Shown here: positions 62,171-64,000 of the stretch, one piece after another
Numbering within the stretch: the stretch's first letter is position 1
Layout: the number at the start of each line of letters is the position of its first letter
Source of the DNA: Synanceia verrucosa
Taxonomy: Eukaryota; Chordata; Actinopteri; Perciformes; Synanceiidae
Direction: 5' to 3'
Length of the DNA stretch: 64,000 nucleotides
Assembly (NCBI GenBank): GCA_029721515.1
Contig: CM056561.1
Location: 17,661,635 to 17,725,634 of the forward strand
Notes under the pieces: generated by a model
What the model was told of the DNA's origin: nothing
Databases searched by the model: none
Seen by the model: only the letters and a program-made list of their open reading frames with translations
Position numbers and translations under genes: made by a program

Positions 62171-64000
62171 TATGGCTTCACATGTTATTCATGCTTATTT
62201 ATTTGCTCTGTACTGTCCATGCTATCTTAGGCGTTGTCTGGGAATAGTTGTTCCACCAGGTGGATTAGGAGCTTTATCCTTGACGTAACAGAAACAGTGA
62301 CGGGCTCCAGGCGCAAAAGTCAGAGACTGAGCATGTGCGGCAGAGCTCCTTGGAGACGACAAGCTTCCGCTGGTCAATAGAGGCCGGGTCACAGACAGAT
62401 GTCAAGGGCGCTGGGCAGACAAGTGTCAGCTGTCTGGTGCTCTGCCTGTAAGGTGATGACTCTCACCCTGAGGGATGAAGGAATGTCCTCTAATGAGGAT
62501 CGACACGCAAGGAATTGAGTATGCCGTGTGAATCATAACTGTATTCAGTTAGAATAAGCATCACATGTAGAAGACAAATGTTGCCCCACACTGGTCAGGA
62601 ACAAGCTGCCCCAAGAGCAGATTTCTCTTTGGTTACCACAGCTCATGTTCTTTCTCCCACTCATCTCCTTGAAGCTTACTGTGACTCTCAAGAGAAATCA
62701 CCAAGACAAAAGGGCAATCAGAAATCACTGGCACGCTAACTTAAGTGCATCATTTTTTGAGCTCAAAATTTAAAAAAAAAATGATGAGGAGAATGGAATT
62801 GCTCTGTGTGTTTTTGAGTGCCGTGTTTACCATCAAAGAGACTGCCTCCTCCTGATTGCCAGGAAACCATTAGGATGTTGTTTTCGCTATGCATGATGAT
62901 GAGGCCCAGTGGGAAAGGCTGTATTTGGCGTTCTACGCAATCTCCTGTCCCTTCTGGATTCCCTTCCTTTTTATTGTAGTCAAGTGTGGATGTCAAGCTG
63001 ACGGAATTGTTTCTCAAAGTGTTTGGGGAAATAAACCTAATTGCTATGAACTAATTGGGCCACATATCATATCATTTACTGCCTCACCTCCTTTCCAGTC
63101 CAATCACTGCTGGAAACCTCTCTGCAGCCTCCTAAGCCCTCAGTACACATCCCGTCTGTTTTCCCGAAACACGCTGACAGTAGCACTCGCACCATTATTT
63201 ACCACTGGCCTCTGATCTGCTGTTCTCCAGACACTTGCTAACTGTGCAAGAAGATCTGACGACTATCAGTGTCACACAGAAATTAGGTCAGCGCAAGAGA
63301 CTGTTAGCTGAGTGTGTGCACAGTATACAGTAACATGCTGCGTCAAAATGACTGCAGGTCAACTTTGAGATCATTTCCTTTGGTTTTTGAGCTGCAACTA
63401 AAGGTTAAATTCATTACTGATGAAAGAATTCATTGTTTTTTGATTTATTCTATGAATGGTTTTGTCTATAAAATGAATGAAAAATGTCCATCACACTTTC
63501 CAATAGCCAGAGGGTGACTTACGAAATGTGTTGCAAAAACCCAAAGATGTTCAGTTTATTATCACAGAAGGGAAAGCAGCAAAACCTTCCCAGGTCTGCT
63601 AAAACAAATACCTCAAAAAATGGACATTAAATTGCCAAAATAGGTTTTGTCTGTCAAGCATCTAATTCAATTACCTAAGTTTTGTTCTATTCTATTGTTT
63701 CTATTTTGTCTAATTCACTGAGTGGAAATAATAATCAATTAATATTATTTTTTTGTGAATGAACTGCTAAGCTGACTCACAGCCAGGTGCCATCAGGAAA
63801 GCCAGACTGACTAACCCTCTCTAACAGCCAAAGCGTCTTGTTGTCTAAGACCTCAGTAAAGTAGGCCTTCCAACCACAATCCAATCAAACAAGTAATCTG
63901 TCCTCCAACTCAAATGGCATGCGGACAGTCTATAATCACGCCATGTGCAAGTCAAGACACACCTCAATGCCCTCAATGTCACTAAAAAATAACATCCGGC
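61271..64000. other. 5' intron of camk1g and flank, no exon found
   Basis: This should be intron, because the exon at 61145-61270 begins in mid-codon of the glycine loop. I searched the minus strand for the family's N-terminal exon (before GAFSEV) and did not find it. A compound microsatellite lies at 62084-62170. The segment 61900-64000 shows no recognisable gene on either strand. Confidence 0.55.
62084..62170. repeat. Compound (GT)n(AT)n(AC)n microsatellite
   Basis: About 20 gt units, then about 18 at units, then acacacaca. The GT and AC flanks are complementary, so the tract is a near-perfect inverted repeat centred on AT. It can extrude as a hairpin or cruciform. Confidence 0.92.

Overview
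The window is nuclear DNA of a ray-finned fish, most likely a percomorph teleost. The genes carry many short introns with GT-AG borders. The encoded proteins align best with vertebrate families recalled from memory. The spacers hold repeats typical of fish: a Tc1-like transposon, tRNA-derived SINEs and small inverted-repeat elements. No search was run. Gene names rest on residue-level recognition of the exons I assembled by eye, with reading phase checked across each junction.

Layout from left to right: (1) 147-3100, plus strand, the 3' end of pfkfb1, with a 1.6 kb Tc1-like element in its last intron. (2) 4556-14784, plus strand, complete itih6, 17 coding exons, about 1205 aa. (3) 17937-22751, minus strand, complete gdi1, 11 coding exons, 447 aa. 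(4) 24543-29101, plus strand, complete atp6ap1, 10 exons, 464 aa. (5) 30059-45616, plus strand, complete pifo (pitchfork/cimap3), 5 exons, 188 aa. Its fourth intron is 11.7 kb and is almost filled by one satellite array of about 10 kb. (6) 45904-51545, minus strand, complete taf8, 8 exons, 308 aa. (7) 52360-52742, minus strand, g0s2, whose reading frame is broken after residue 62. (8) 57086-61270, minus strand, camk1g, lacking only its first coding exon(s), which lie beyond the right edge.

The gene set is not a pathway. It looks like a joining of several small ancestral neighbourhoods: pfkfb1-itih6 and gdi1-atp6ap1 are pairs also linked on the human X chromosome, and g0s2-camk1g are linked on human 1q32. 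gdi1 and atp6ap1 are arranged head to head; itih6/gdi1 and pifo/taf8 are convergent.

The most unusual structure is the satellite array at about 34273-44367: some 60 head-to-tail copies of an AT-rich unit of about 165 bp. Each unit carries a perfect 14-bp palindrome, and monomer subtypes are unevenly spread along the array. Decayed transposon pieces border it on both sides. Other points of note are the g0s2 frameshift, a run of phase-1 micro-exons in itih6 that encode an acidic Tyr/Asp-rich linker, a nested MITE with a TTAA target duplication, and recognisable promoter motifs (CLEAR-like at atp6ap1, CRE and ETS at taf8). I saw no prokaryote-type system, CRISPR array or virus-derived gene.
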